Origin: Diplonema papillatum | Taxonomy: Eukaryota > Euglenozoa > Diplonemea > Diplonemida > Diplonemidae | Reading direction: 5' to 3' | NCBI GenBank assembly: GCA_030068145.1 | Contig: JAPJBO010000225.1 | Coordinates: 124,001-188,000 of the forward strand | DNA: 64,000 bases | Part shown: in pieces, positions 50,082-64,000 of the stretch | Position numbering within the stretch: the stretch's first letter is position 1 | How the letters are laid out: each line of letters starts with the position of its first letter | The notes under the pieces: generated by a model | Told to the model about the DNA's origin: nothing | Databases searched by the model: none | What the model saw: only the letters and a program-made list of their open reading frames with translations | Translations under genes and position numbers: made by a program

Positions 50082-52892
50082 ATGAGCAGGACGTTGAGGA
50101 GGGTGCAGAAAGAACAAGCGAACTTTAACTCTAAAAACGATGCGCCGATGTCGGTACCGTCGCCGCCGGACATCAACCTCGTGGGGGGCCCTCCCCCGAA
50201 GGTGCGACCTTCCCGCCGCGACAATGAGAAAGAGAAGCCTAAGTCGAAGCGGCACCGGTGGCTGCGCCCGGAAGACTTTCTCATCACCGCGTCCATCGTC
50301 GTAGCAGTCCGCTCGTATCTGGAGCACACCCTCGGGGCCTTCGAAAGGGATGGGCGGATGTCGGTGCAGCAGCAGGAGCTGGAAGAACGTGCCATATTCG
50401 ACAACATGCACCGGCGCCGCGCAGCGCGAGCGGCTTCGTACGCGGACGGGGTTCCTGAGCTGAAACCGAGAGGTGATTGCCCAGAGATCAGGTTCCAGGG
50501 GGAGCCGGCACCGCCGCCGCCCGACCCAGAGGCCGACCGCCGCCCCAACGGCAAGAAGAGCAAGCTCGAATCGCACCTCCTCTGTACCGCCAATAAGGGC
50601 AAGTTCCTTTCCGCGGTCGCCCGCGTCGTCAAGAACCAGGAGCGGGGGACCCATGCCGCCGCCACGGCCGCTGCCACGGCCGCCGCCACGCTGCGACCCA
50701 TCGCTCAGCTCATGTACTGCTCTACGCAGGCCGTCGGGGTCACTGACACCGACGTGAAGTCCCTTGTAGCCTACTCTGCGAAGAACGAGGGGCTGAGCAT
50801 TTCCGGGAACTTGCTCTACAACCCCCCTTTTCTCTTCCAAACACTTGAGGGCCCGCCGGAGGCTGTGCGCGGGGTCTTCCGTGGCATCTGGCGGGACTCC
50901 AGACACCACAGCGTCACGATTCTGCGGGCAAAGATGATCCGGGGCCGGGGTGCCCCCGTCGGCCTGCGCCTGACACTGACCCACCAGTACCAAAGACTGC
51001 GCGACGGTGCCCTCGCGTCCGTTTTCGAAGCTTTCGGGCAGGTTTTCGGCGCGAAAACCGCGCTCTGCGGCCGGCCGCCGCCTCATGAATTTGGGGGGGC
51101 ACCGGGGGCCATGAGCCAGAACGCCGACGTATACCCCTTGGAGCAGCAGCAGCGGAAAAAGCTGATGCAACAAGTGGCCGGGGGAGAGTCGTCGTTCGAG
51201 GCACATGTCCTTGCACTCGCGTTCACCGCAGGCGCGGAAGACTTTGGCATGGTCTCCGACACGGTAGTCAAGCAGGTGAACCGGCTAGGAGGATGCCTTT
51301 GCTCTCTGTCGGTCAACCGTGTGGTCGCCTTATTCTCCCCTGCAACTGGGAACGCGGTTACCGCAGGAACTTCTGTCGCCAAAATGGTGAGGCGGTTCCT
51401 CGGCAACTGCCGTTTCGCAGCCGCAAAGGGAACGGTTCTCTGTGCAGGATCCACACCTCCCTTTTACTTTATCGGCCCCGGAATAGACCGGGCGTTGGCC
51501 TTGGCTTCCATCGCATGTACATGGAGCAGCAACGGGACGAGCGGCGTTGCCGCCATCGATGAAACGCTTTCGTACCTTATCAAAGGCCGGAACTTTCTTG
51601 ACGTCGTTTGGCAGGACCCAACAACCTCCGATCCACATGGCTTCTCACCAAGTTACTTCATCCTTCAAGAGCGGTTTCCGGTGGACCAAGTGTCATATAC
51701 CGCGTGTCTTCCACCTTCGTCTGAACTCGTATCTGACGAGGAGCCGTTCGATCCGGTTTCCACCACCGATTTAGTGCGCTTGACGTACGTTTCCATTCTT
51801 AGAGACCCACAGTTCCCCGCGCGGCTCCCGGACTTGATGGTTCCGGGTGGCGGCTTTCCCGGCACGGGAGAGCAGATCATCACTGAGTCGCTGCCGATTT
51901 CCGCGTCCGCTGGGCCGGAGAATACTGCTGCGGTAGACGGGCTTCCTCGCGCCCCCCTTTCCAGCAAAATAACTCTAGTTCAGACCGGGAACGGCCAGGT
52001 CCTCCTACACAGCCTCGAAGGTGTGTACGATGACCTGATCGGCGTGTTCGCTCAGATCACCAAGGCGGCCGGCCACTCCCACTGTTTCCTGGTGCGGGTG
52101 GCTCGCATAGAAGAGCACACGTTCCCCCTTCTTACGCCCACAGCACCAAACGAACCGCAAGTCGTTGCCGGTGATGCGTGGGGGTCGCTCCTCCGGGTGT
52201 TGGTCAAACTCGCGAGGGCTTTTGAACACCGCCTCCCTTCTCTGATAAAAATGCTCGCCGCAGCTCAGAAAAGCCCGTTGTCTATCGGGCTCCTGCCTTT
52301 GCCTCAGCGCGTGTATGCGGTCATAAAACCTGTGTCCAAGACCACGATGGCATCCGCTGAGCGAGCGCACGACCTGCTGATCCGGTGTGTCGTTTCGCAG
52401 TTGTGGCTTGACTTAGTGGAGGTGGCGCAGGGGGTCGTGGTGTCCTGCCGTTTGGAGCGCGCGCATTGTTTGGTTGCTCTGTGCATCCAGCTGTGTCGTC
52501 ATGTCGCGTGCACTGCGCGAAAATGCTGGCTTTCCATTGGTGCGTCCGTCGGTGGGGCAACCGCTGGTGTGCTCGGGAGGGATCATCCGTCTTTCTTCAT
52601 AACCGGCCCCGGTATCCTACATGCGTCTGATCTTGCCATGCAGGTTGCTGCAAAACCGAATGCGTTCGGTTCTTGTATGCTTGTTTGTCCCGCTGTTTTC
52701 CGGACCATCAGGTACACGAGCCCGCTTGACCCGTTGGTCGGCATTGGGAGCAACTGCCTCCGGCGGCTTTCCGCCTGGGACGTGTATGCCGTTTGCCATG
52801 AGTGGACCGATGCACCGACGAGATCGAAATGCGATCCTTTTCGGCTTTGCCACCGACCGCTCGTCCAGCGGGTGCCGTCAATCATGAAGTAG
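50082..52892 (+). CDS. Tandem BLUF / cyclase-like protein (photoactivated-adenylyl-cyclase architecture)
   Basis: A 936-residue intronless ORF. BLUF1 (about 205-300) has LMYCS, AKNEGLSISGNLLY, FLFQTLEG and RDSRHHSVTIL. Tyr212, Asn235 and Gln253 match the flavin-contacting Tyr, Asn and Gln by motif and spacing, so FAD binding and a blue-light response are plausible; the late Trp/Met is not evident. Cyclase-like 1 (about 370-505) has the class III fold signature (VVALF, FYFIGPGIDRALALASIA) but lacks the metal Asp residues. BLUF-like 2 (about 564-665) has LVRLTYVS but HSLEG instead of QxLEG, plus an insert of about 30 residues. Cyclase-like 2 (about 740-880) has LSIGASVGGATAGVLG and FFITGPGILHASDLA, again without catalytic residues. 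This F1-C1-F2-C2 order is that of Euglena PAC. I infer a photoreceptor or regulatory subunit. ATG 50082 is the first in frame; a basic, disordered N-terminus of about 200 residues precedes BLUF1. Confidence 0.8.
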   Translation: MSRTLRRVQKEQANFNSKNDAPMSVPSPPDINLVGGPPPKVRPSRRDNEKEKPKSKRHRWLRPEDFLITASIVVAVRSYLEHTLGAFERDGRMSVQQQELEERAIFDNMHRRRAARAASYADGVPELKPRGDCPEIRFQGEPAPPPPDPEADRRPNGKKSKLESHLLCTANKGKFLSAVARVVKNQERGTHAAATAAATAAATLRPIAQLMYCSTQAVGVTDTDVKSLVAYSAKNEGLSISGNLLYNPPFLFQTLEGPPEAVRGVFRGIWRDSRHHSVTILRAKMIRGRGAPVGLRLTLTHQYQRLRDGALASVFEAFGQVFGAKTALCGRPPPHEFGGAPGAMSQNADVYPLEQQQRKKLMQQVAGGESSFEAHVLALAFTAGAEDFGMVSDTVVKQVNRLGGCLCSLSVNRVVALFSPATGNAVTAGTSVAKMVRRFLGNCRFAAAKGTVLCAGSTPPFYFIGPGIDRALALASIACTWSSNGTSGVAAIDETLSYLIKGRNFLDVVWQDPTTSDPHGFSPSYFILQERFPVDQVSYTACLPPSSELVSDEEPFDPVSTTDLVRLTYVSILRDPQFPARLPDLMVPGGGFPGTGEQIITESLPISASAGPENTAAVDGLPRAPLSSKITLVQTGNGQVLLHSLEGVYDDLIGVFAQITKAAGHSHCFLVRVARIEEHTFPLLTPTAPNEPQVVAGDAWGSLLRVLVKLARAFEHRLPSLIKMLAAAQKSPLSIGLLPLPQRVYAVIKPVSKTTMASAERAHDLLIRCVVSQLWLDLVEVAQGVVVSCRLERAHCLVALCIQLCRHVACTARKCWLSIGASVGGATAGVLGRDHPSFFITGPGILHASDLAMQVAAKPNAFGSCMLVCPAVFRTIRYTSPLDPLVGIGSNCLRRLSAWDVYAVCHEWTDAPTRSKCDPFRLCHRPLVQRVPSIMK

Positions 52893-54293
<1,401 letters not shown>

Positions 54294-54435
54294 CGTTTTC
54301 CGTTTCCACCATTTGACGTACGCGATGCCTCCTAGTTCCACTCTTTAAGAGGTTGGACAGGGGTAGTATTACGCAAACATCCAGGCTGTTTCCCTCTCCG
54401 CTGTTTGTACTCCCCCTTCCCCCACCGTTTCCAAT

Positions 54436-55884
54436 ATGCCATCCGCCGCGCGGTCTCCTTTGCCTGTCCGGGAGCGTTATGACTTTAACTTCCCGTCGGC
54501 GTTGGTAGCGCCTTTCGAACGCTGCACGGGCGCTGTACCTGATTCGCGCCGGAACCTCCCGACGCAGACTCTCGCGTCGTTCTGCGAAACCCACTTTGGG
54601 GGCGTTACGGATGCGGCGATGACCCAGTGTTGCACACTCGTCGACCTGCTCGGCGTGCCGTACAGCTCCCTGTCCGCTTTGGAGCCTGTCAGGGCCGTGG
54701 CCATCCTCTACGCCCTGTGGGAGAAGAAGGCGGAGAAGGTGGCCGCCGCCATGGTGGAAAATCGGGTCGCCGTCCCGCCTCCCGAGTTGAAGGCAGCACC
54801 GTCGAAGGACGCGCCGGTGGCCTCGACGGCCGCGTCGAGCGCGACGGCGACGGGGTCTAGCACGGCCGGGGTGGGAGGCAGCGACGTTTCGGCACCGGAA
54901 TCCCAGACGGGAGGCTCCTCCTCAGGCGGCGGCGGCGACGTATCGCAACAGCTGGCGGTGATGGTTGGCTTGGTGCAGCGCCTATCCGCCTCTTTTGACG
55001 AGGTGAGGAAGGAGCTCGACGTCGTCAAGGGCCAGGTTGCAGGTGCGGCCCAGGCGGCCGCCCTGCCGGAGCGGCTCGACGGGCTCAAGGAGGGCTTGCT
55101 GCTGACGGACGGTGCGGTCACCGCGATGGTTCTCGTCGTCGAGGACGAGAGCGCGCTTCTCGGTTTCCCTGGGAGCTCGGACCCCGTTTCCCTTCCACAC
55201 CGTGCCCTTGCGCGACATTGGCGAATTGTGGATACTGCTGCTCCGCGAGTGCGCCTGGACCCGTCCACGACTGCTGGCCGACCCGAGGTGTCCCTGGAAG
55301 AGAGCCGACAGCCTGCGCGTGCAGTTCATCGCGCCGCGCTCGACGCCGCCGACGTTCGGGCCGTAGTGCACGATGGTGCCTCGTGGCCGGACCGCGCAGA
55401 CGCAGAGCCGGTTTTTCCCCAGCTCCTCGTGACGGAGCTAGAGAGGCGAGCGCCGGAAAACGTCCCGGCATCCACGGCCTACTGTCAGCTGGTGGCGTTG
55501 ACCAGGATGCTGCTGGAAGGCCGCGACGACTCCGCCGTCCTGACCAGAACAGCGGAGTACATGGAGTACTGGCGCGTCAGGGAGCGCTTGGGCTACCAGG
55601 CAGCGGACGCGTACGCCGACGCGCTCGAGGATCCGGACGAGCTGCCACAACGCCTGAAGCGCGCGATGCAGGCGGCCGAGACTGCTGCAACTTCGTCGAA
55701 GACGCAGCGTACGCGCCCCCGTTCGGGAGACGGAGGCCGCGCACGTCGGCCGACGACGTCGGCCAACTTTCGCTGGGGCAGGCGCAGTTCCAACAACAGC
55801 AGGGGTCGCAGCCCAGACGGCGCCAACAGCAACAAGGCCGGCAACACCACCGGCTACAAGAAGCCGAGCGCCGACCGCAAGTAA
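54436..55884 (+). CDS. Gag-like ORF of the putative mobile unit
   Basis: A 482-codon frame. The first 110 residues look like a folded domain (RYDFNFPSALVAPFERCTGA...). An Ala/Ser/Gly/Thr linker follows, then a heptad-like stretch (about 170-225), a helical region (about 320-420), and a basic Arg/Ser/Asn/Gly tail. This general plan is gag-like, but no known family is recognised. At about 55150-55370 another frame (nt 55112-55366) reads more naturally (PFHTVPLRDIGELWILLLRE), so the copy probably carries two compensating frameshifts. A continuation in a third frame runs to 56135. Confidence 0.45.
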   Translation: MPSAARSPLPVRERYDFNFPSALVAPFERCTGAVPDSRRNLPTQTLASFCETHFGGVTDAAMTQCCTLVDLLGVPYSSLSALEPVRAVAILYALWEKKAEKVAAAMVENRVAVPPPELKAAPSKDAPVASTAASSATATGSSTAGVGGSDVSAPESQTGGSSSGGGGDVSQQLAVMVGLVQRLSASFDEVRKELDVVKGQVAGAAQAAALPERLDGLKEGLLLTDGAVTAMVLVVEDESALLGFPGSSDPVSLPHRALARHWRIVDTAAPRVRLDPSTTAGRPEVSLEESRQPARAVHRAALDAADVRAVVHDGASWPDRADAEPVFPQLLVTELERRAPENVPASTAYCQLVALTRMLLEGRDDSAVLTRTAEYMEYWRVRERLGYQAADAYADALEDPDELPQRLKRAMQAAETAATSSKTQRTRPRSGDGGRARRPTTSANFRWGRRSSNNSRGRSPDGANSNKAGNTTGYKKPSADRK

Positions 55885-56135
55885 GCGCGGCGGCTGCGCT
55901 CGCACTCAATATGGGCGTCGACGTGAGGAAACAGGCCGCCATCGAACACTCGCTGTTCCTAATTCGGGACGGACACGAGCTGGGGCGTGCCATCGCTTCG
56001 AGCATTCCTCCCGAGGAGGCACATCTCTTCGCCACGGGTCCGAGAAATGTCGGGGAGGCCGACAGGCTCCTCGCTCAGTTCCAGACGTTTCTGGGGAGTG
56101 GTTCAGTGGCCACCAAGCAACAACAACGATCTTAA
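55885..56135 (+). CDS. Continuation ORF after a frameshift
   Basis: In the frame ending at 56135, the sequence VSAAAALALNMGVDVRKQAA and the next 60 residues look protein-like (amphipathic helices, LFATGPRNVGEADRLLAQFQ). It is probably the true C-terminus of the preceding ORF, or a separate small protein reached by frameshifting. Confidence 0.35.
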
Positions 56136-56155
56136 CTGCCGTCGGAGGATCAGTT

Positions 56156-56722
56156 GTGAGGGGAGCGTCGCGGCGGGCGCAACTTTCGGATGAGACGGAC
56201 GAGGTGATCCTAGGCATACGGGAACATGTGCAGAAGATGGGCACAGCGCAGGCGGAGACCAACTTGTACCCGCAGCACCTGACGTGGGCGGCAACCTATC
56301 TGCCGGAGAAAGCCTACCCTGCAGGATGGGAACAAGGAAAGACTAACTGGAAACAGAGAGTGGAGATGGTAGAGAGAGTAACAGGCGCTGGACCTCGCAG
56401 AGGGTCACCACCCAAGAAGGCACCGGAAGACGCGGTGAACACATCCCGCCCTGGAGAAATATGTGTGCAACACCGGAAACCACGCTGCAAGGACTGTACA
56501 AAGAAGCGTTTGCCGGCGGAAACCTGTTGCCGGTTCAAACAGCACCACCGTGAGGGGGACGGCCTGCGACCACGAATGCTCTTCTGCCCTGCCCACAGAT
56601 TGGGACGCTGCGGTGATTGCACAGCGGGCGGCCTGGAGATCGTGCATTGCTGCCAAAGGCATCACCCACAGAAAAACACAGACCCCCACGCACAGCCTGG
56701 GGGAGCATCTGCAGTAACGTGA
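56156..56722 (+). CDS. ORF with duplicated Cys/His motif
   Basis: About 188 codons. Two copies of the pattern C-x2-H-x4-C-x2-C-x9-C-C-x(2-4)-H-H are present: CVQHRKPRCKDC...CCRFKQHH (about 56462-56551) and CPAHRLGRCGDC...CCQRHH (about 56585-56664). The regular spacing suggests zinc binding, probably of nucleic acid type. The frame lacks a clear ATG and may be joined to upstream sequence by splicing or frameshift. I do not recognise the family. Confidence 0.45.
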   Translation: MRGASRRAQLSDETDEVILGIREHVQKMGTAQAETNLYPQHLTWAATYLPEKAYPAGWEQGKTNWKQRVEMVERVTGAGPRRGSPPKKAPEDAVNTSRPGEICVQHRKPRCKDCTKKRLPAETCCRFKQHHREGDGLRPRMLFCPAHRLGRCGDCTAGGLEIVHCCQRHHPQKNTDPHAQPGGASAVT

Positions 56723-56781
56723 AACCGGAAGAAGCGTGGACGTCTCTCGTACAGGAAGGCACCACGTTAAAACGGGTCCGC

Positions 56782-56782
<1 letters not shown>

Positions 56783-56817
<35 letters not shown>
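56783..56817. repeat. CA microsatellite 2
   Basis: About 17 CA units abutting the second copy of the 46-bp hairpin sequence, repeating the arrangement at 54137-54293. Confidence 0.95.
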
Positions 56818-56820
<3 letters not shown>

Positions 56821-56863
56821 TAGCAAGCTTGCTTGAGCGCCGAAGGCGCGTCTAGTGGAATCC
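56818..56863 (+). repeat. 46-bp palindrome-plus-hairpin sequence, copy 2
   Basis: Identical to 54248-54293. The following GTGGAATCCTATCCTGTCC (56855-56873) recurs inverted, with small changes, at about 57200-57220 just before the third CA tract. Confidence 0.9.
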
Positions 56864-57217
56864 TATCCTGTCCAGAGAAAGCGATGCCTCCTTCTTAACA
56901 CCACTCGAATCGAGGTTGGAAAAGGGGTAGTCACACGAACACAAGCAGGCTCACCGCTCGAACGCCCCCTACTTGTTTGTATCTCCCCCTTCCCCTTCTG
57001 TTGTGATGCGCCGTTTTCGCGGTCTATTCACCCTCCATCACGCACTGGCCAGATGCTCGTCTGTTTGTTTCCTTGCGCAAGAAGAAATGTTTCGATGGGT
57101 TCCTTTGTTTGTCTTTCCCTTCTTATGCTGTTCTGCGACTGAAGCCTGAGCCGCAGCAACCTGAGCAACGACAGCAACAACCAAAGACAACGTAACCTCA
57201 GGACAGGATGTAGGATT

Positions 57218-60756
<3,539 letters not shown>

Positions 60757-60986
60757 ATATCATGCAGGGTCAAAACCTTGTGTCTTTTTGGAAATGGCCA
60801 AAAAAAAATTTCCGGAAAAAAATTGGGTTTTGAATCTTGGAACAAAAACTGCGGTAATTTTTGCGGAAGTTGAGCATTTTTTTTTTTCCATTTTTTTTTT
60901 TTTTTGGGGGGCCATCGGGCCCCCCCAAGGCATCGGCTCTGCGGGAGCGTTTCAAAAAGACACAAGGTTTTGACCCTGCATGATAT
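60757..60986. mobile_element. 230-bp MITE
   Basis: Perfect inverted ends of about 34 bp beginning ATATCATGCAGGGTCAAAAC. Both flanks carry AAGTGATTGCTTATA-type sequence. The core is A/T-rich and non-coding. Confidence 0.75.
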
Positions 60987-60997
60987 TAAGTGATTGC

Positions 60998-61808
60998 TTA
61001 TATAACAAGTGTTTGGTTGGAATTCCATAAGGAACCTGGGGTTTGTACTACCTACGAGAAAAATCACGTGATCGGCAAACATCTGTCACATTTGTTTATT
61101 GAAGTCCGCCCCAAAAAATGCAGGTGTGCCCACGAATTTATTACTGTAACGGTATTTGTATACAAAAAAAACGTACTGGAAAAAGTCACAAAACTTTCTT
61201 CCAGAGTCCGCGGTACATATTTCCGGTACGTCTTATTTTCGGTACCTACCCACCCCGTGAACTTGTGACCCCTTCTTGGCGTTTCGGTTTCGGTTTTGAA
61301 ACCGGACCCAAAACCGAAACGAACCAGTACCCGAGAGGAAGCCGAACCCAAAACCGAATCTTCCAGAATTCACACCACCTAGGGATCGAGCTGAGGTTTG
61401 AGCAGGCGAACAACCATGTGGGTCACGCCATTCAAATAAGTCACAAACCCCGAAAAGAAAGGCTCGGGTAAAACCTGGGCGCGCGCGCGGACACCCAGGC
61501 CCATTTTTGGGGATGTCTCAGGTTTTACCCGGTTCAACACTCTTCCAATCACGGTATATAGAATCCACTTTGTCGTTTTCCTACAAACCAAGACCAGTTT
61601 CAATTTGCTCTGGGACAGGTTTGACATCATCTGATGGGCTGTCTGAAGCCAGGTACGTCGGCATGAGTTCGGCTGCATCAACCTTGGCTTTCGACATAAT
61701 TCTTTGTGGATTCGGTGGTCCTGGCTGCGGGAAGTCCAGATTTTCCCTCGTAGGTAGGCACAACACCAGGTTCCTTAAGGACTTACAACCAAACACTTGT
61801 TATATAAC
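60998..61808. mobile_element. About 810-bp inverted-repeat element
   Basis: The left end TTATATAACAAGTGTTTGGT, continuing through TAAGGAACCTGG and CTACCTACGAG, is matched in inverse at 61745-61808 with a few mismatches. The flanks on both sides carry further ACAAGTGATTG / CAATCACTTGT inverted motifs (60690-60756 and 61810-61880). No transposase is seen. A GGPGCGKS-like string near the right end is likely chance. Confidence 0.6.
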
Positions 61809-64000
61809 ACGCAATCACTTGTTATACATTTTCACTTGTTAGGTCACTTGTCATATAACAAGTGATTGTACATAACAAGTGCGTCGTGCATTCGTGACTA
61901 TTACGAGGGAGACGTGCATCTCTTATCTCTGTTACTTTGCTTCGACATAGATACCGCGGCAATTTGGTCTGTGTTGCTTCGCGTGCTATGTATACGACAT
62001 TTTACCAAAGCATTCAAGATCTCTCGATTTGAGCTACTTTCTTTTTAAAATGGTAGGTCCTCGACCTTTCATCCCACCCCGTCTCGTGATTTTGAGGCAA
62101 GTATGTGTTGTCGCCCGTTGTTTCATGTCCCCCGTGCGTGCGTAGTTGGACTTTTGGTGTTCTTGCGAGCACGTTCCGGTCAGTTGCCCTGGCCGTCTTT
62201 GTGTTGAAGGGACTTCCTGTCCAGTGTGTTTTCTGAGCATGAAAACGTACTCGCCACCATCCACATACAGCTACTCTCGCATGCTCACATGCTCTGCTGT
62301 TATGTTCCAGACGCTTGTGGCATCAAGACCGGTATTGCCTCTTCCTCCTCGCATCGGTGAAATCTTTTCCCAAGCACCCAGCGCTCCCCCCCCGTTTCAG
62401 TAAATTTTCTGCAGCAACAACGCACGTTCGGGGTTTCTTGTCCCTTTTTAGAGCGAGGCAACCAACCTTGCTGTCACGCCAGAAGACCGTATCAAAAAGA
62501 AATGGGGACCTGATCCCCAGCAAATCTCGGTTGGGACACTTCCCCGAACGAGCAGAAGGTGCCGGAGTGCGAAGCTTCCTGATTGCTCGGGTGCTGCAAA
62601 GCCACGTCCCAATTTCAAAGCATCAAGGCGGGGGTCGTGCTGAGCGGGTGGCAACTTGCATAGCGGGCGCGACACTGCTCGTCTGGCTCCAAGGTTGTCT
62701 TGCAAATGGTGTAAATATCGGAAGGTGGTCTGTAATATACACAACCGTACAAGAACTACATGCAATGTGTGATTTAGCCGAGAAAACTGATTCTTGCCGA
62801 TTTTCATTCAAGCCGACAACGACATGCGGAGATTTACGTCCCCACCTGTAACAGTCTCAACATTAGTTAGAGTTGATGCTGCTTGCAGGTGCCTCCTCCC
62901 AGCGTCAGTTCACCTCTTGTTGAACGCAGCAGTACGGGGTGCGAGGGTCGGAACTCAAATACCCACAACACAGCCCACAAGTTTATGTGCTCAACACGGC
63001 TTGCAAGTCAGTGGGGTCGACTTCGATGCCTAACTCGGTTGCCTGGTCCTGCCACTGGTGAATGAAGGAATCGGAGCGGTTGCCATTCACCTCTTTCCTC
63101 TCTACACGGCCCTTCTGCTCACAGGGCAGCAGCTGGATCCGGCAGGGGGTGACATGGACAGATCTGGCACGAGTAGCGACACTTCCTTTATGCGAGCACA
63201 AGAAGGCTTCTACGTTCTTCGGCGGTTGCGGCGCAGACTGTACGGCCAAGGGGTCCCATTGGTCGCAACAAAGTGTCCCTAAAGGTGAGTGGGTGAGGAG
63301 TCCCTGTAGTGTCTTCGCTCCGCTGTGCTTAGATTCGCAGCTGCAAAAAATGATCCCGCCCCCCGCCTTGCTTCTTCTGGTTGTTCGTCGCCGGGCCTTT
63401 GCAAACTGGACCACTCCTCGAAGCACAGCTCGAAGGATGAAAGTAGTAATACTGGTCGAAATGCTCCTTCCTGCACCTTGTTTTGTTTGCTTGCAAGCAA
63501 GCGCGTCTTCAAAAATACTCTCCACAAACCGACACAGCGCGAGCACTATCACCGGGGTGCTTCAGAGGACATGGCTATCGCAGGATGTGTAGGAGAATGA
63601 GCATCGGACGTTTTGCCAGTTCACTGCCATGTCACGCCCATCACTCACCCAAACTCAAGGGATGCTCTGACTGTTTCCTACCCGTTTTTCCTCTCCTGCG
63701 CTTCTCCTGATCTCCCCCCATATGGTTATGGGACGAATCAAATCACGACCTTTCAGTAGCGCACACCAAAGAAGAAAAAGACGGGGACAACAGCCCTCCT
63801 TTACTGAAAGGAGCTTTTTCATCCCCCTTTTTTTTGTCTACCCCGTCTCTTTGGATCACGAATTTTCGTGAATGTACATGAGTCCATCTCAAGAGGGTCT
63901 CGGGTGAAGGTTTTTTTGACTCTCCCCGCCCCCCACATTTGTGGCGAAGGCTATTTGCGAACGAAAAGCTTTCACTCTAGAAAAATACTGTAACAGTCTA
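61809..64000. other. Region without recognised gene
   Basis: Open frames at 62315-62851 (+) and 62983-63552 (-) are long enough to be exons but show no recognisable motif, and each overlaps other frames. They could be parts of a gene running out of the window. I cannot support a call. Confidence 0.35.

Noticed and set aside
61700-61745. A GGPGCGKS string resembling a Walker A motif.
   Set aside because: It lies in a short frame next to the inverted end of a non-coding element, with no other nucleotide-binding motif.
60998-61812. A possible coding transposon.
   Set aside because: No frame within it shows transposase motifs; only the inverted ends are supported.

Overview
This is a eukaryotic nuclear window. 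It has spliceosomal GT-AG introns, an axonemal dynein heavy chain, a tRNA with a Pol III poly-T stop, a LINE with an RNase H domain, and dense nested repeats; no bacterial operon structure is visible. The organism must build motile cilia or flagella. GC-rich exons, large repeat-filled introns and this repeat style fit a free-living protist. A chromerid-like alveolate such as Chromera is my best guess, but this rests on general impression and not on a diagnostic marker.

Layout. (1) 1-1597: sequence upstream of the first gene. (2) 1598-49388 (+): one dynein heavy chain gene of the single-headed inner-arm DNAH3/7/12 type. I reconstruct 13 exons summing to 12618 nt (4205 residues). Exons 1-12 lie in 1598-20647; the last exon, with the dynein C-terminus, is 28.3 kb further on at 48906-49388. 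(3) 20648-48905: that giant intron is a nested stack of mobile DNA. It holds a tRNA-like SINE family, three copies of a 1.67-kb terminal-inverted-repeat element, a roughly 1-kb MITE in two inverted copies, LINE fragments, an antisense tRNA-Trp gene, and several Foldback-like elements. The long inverted termini of the Foldback-like elements are arrays of 29-30-bp tandem repeats, and three of them are bracketed by perfect 9-bp target-site duplications. (4) 50082-52892 (+): a 936-residue intronless ORF with the order BLUF, cyclase-like, BLUF-like, cyclase-like. This is the layout of the Euglena photoactivated adenylyl cyclases. The first BLUF keeps its flavin-site residues, whereas the second BLUF and both cyclase-like domains have lost key residues. 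(5) 54137-57690: a repeat-bounded unit with a gag-like ORF and an ORF carrying a duplicated Cys/His motif, set between long CA microsatellites. (6) 57691-64000: no recognisable gene; small nested inverted-repeat elements at 60757-61808.

The two well-supported protein genes are a ciliary motor and a candidate blue-light receptor on the same strand, 0.7 kb apart. In Euglena, BLUF cyclases sit at the base of the flagellum and steer swimming, so a functional link is attractive, but it is inference only.
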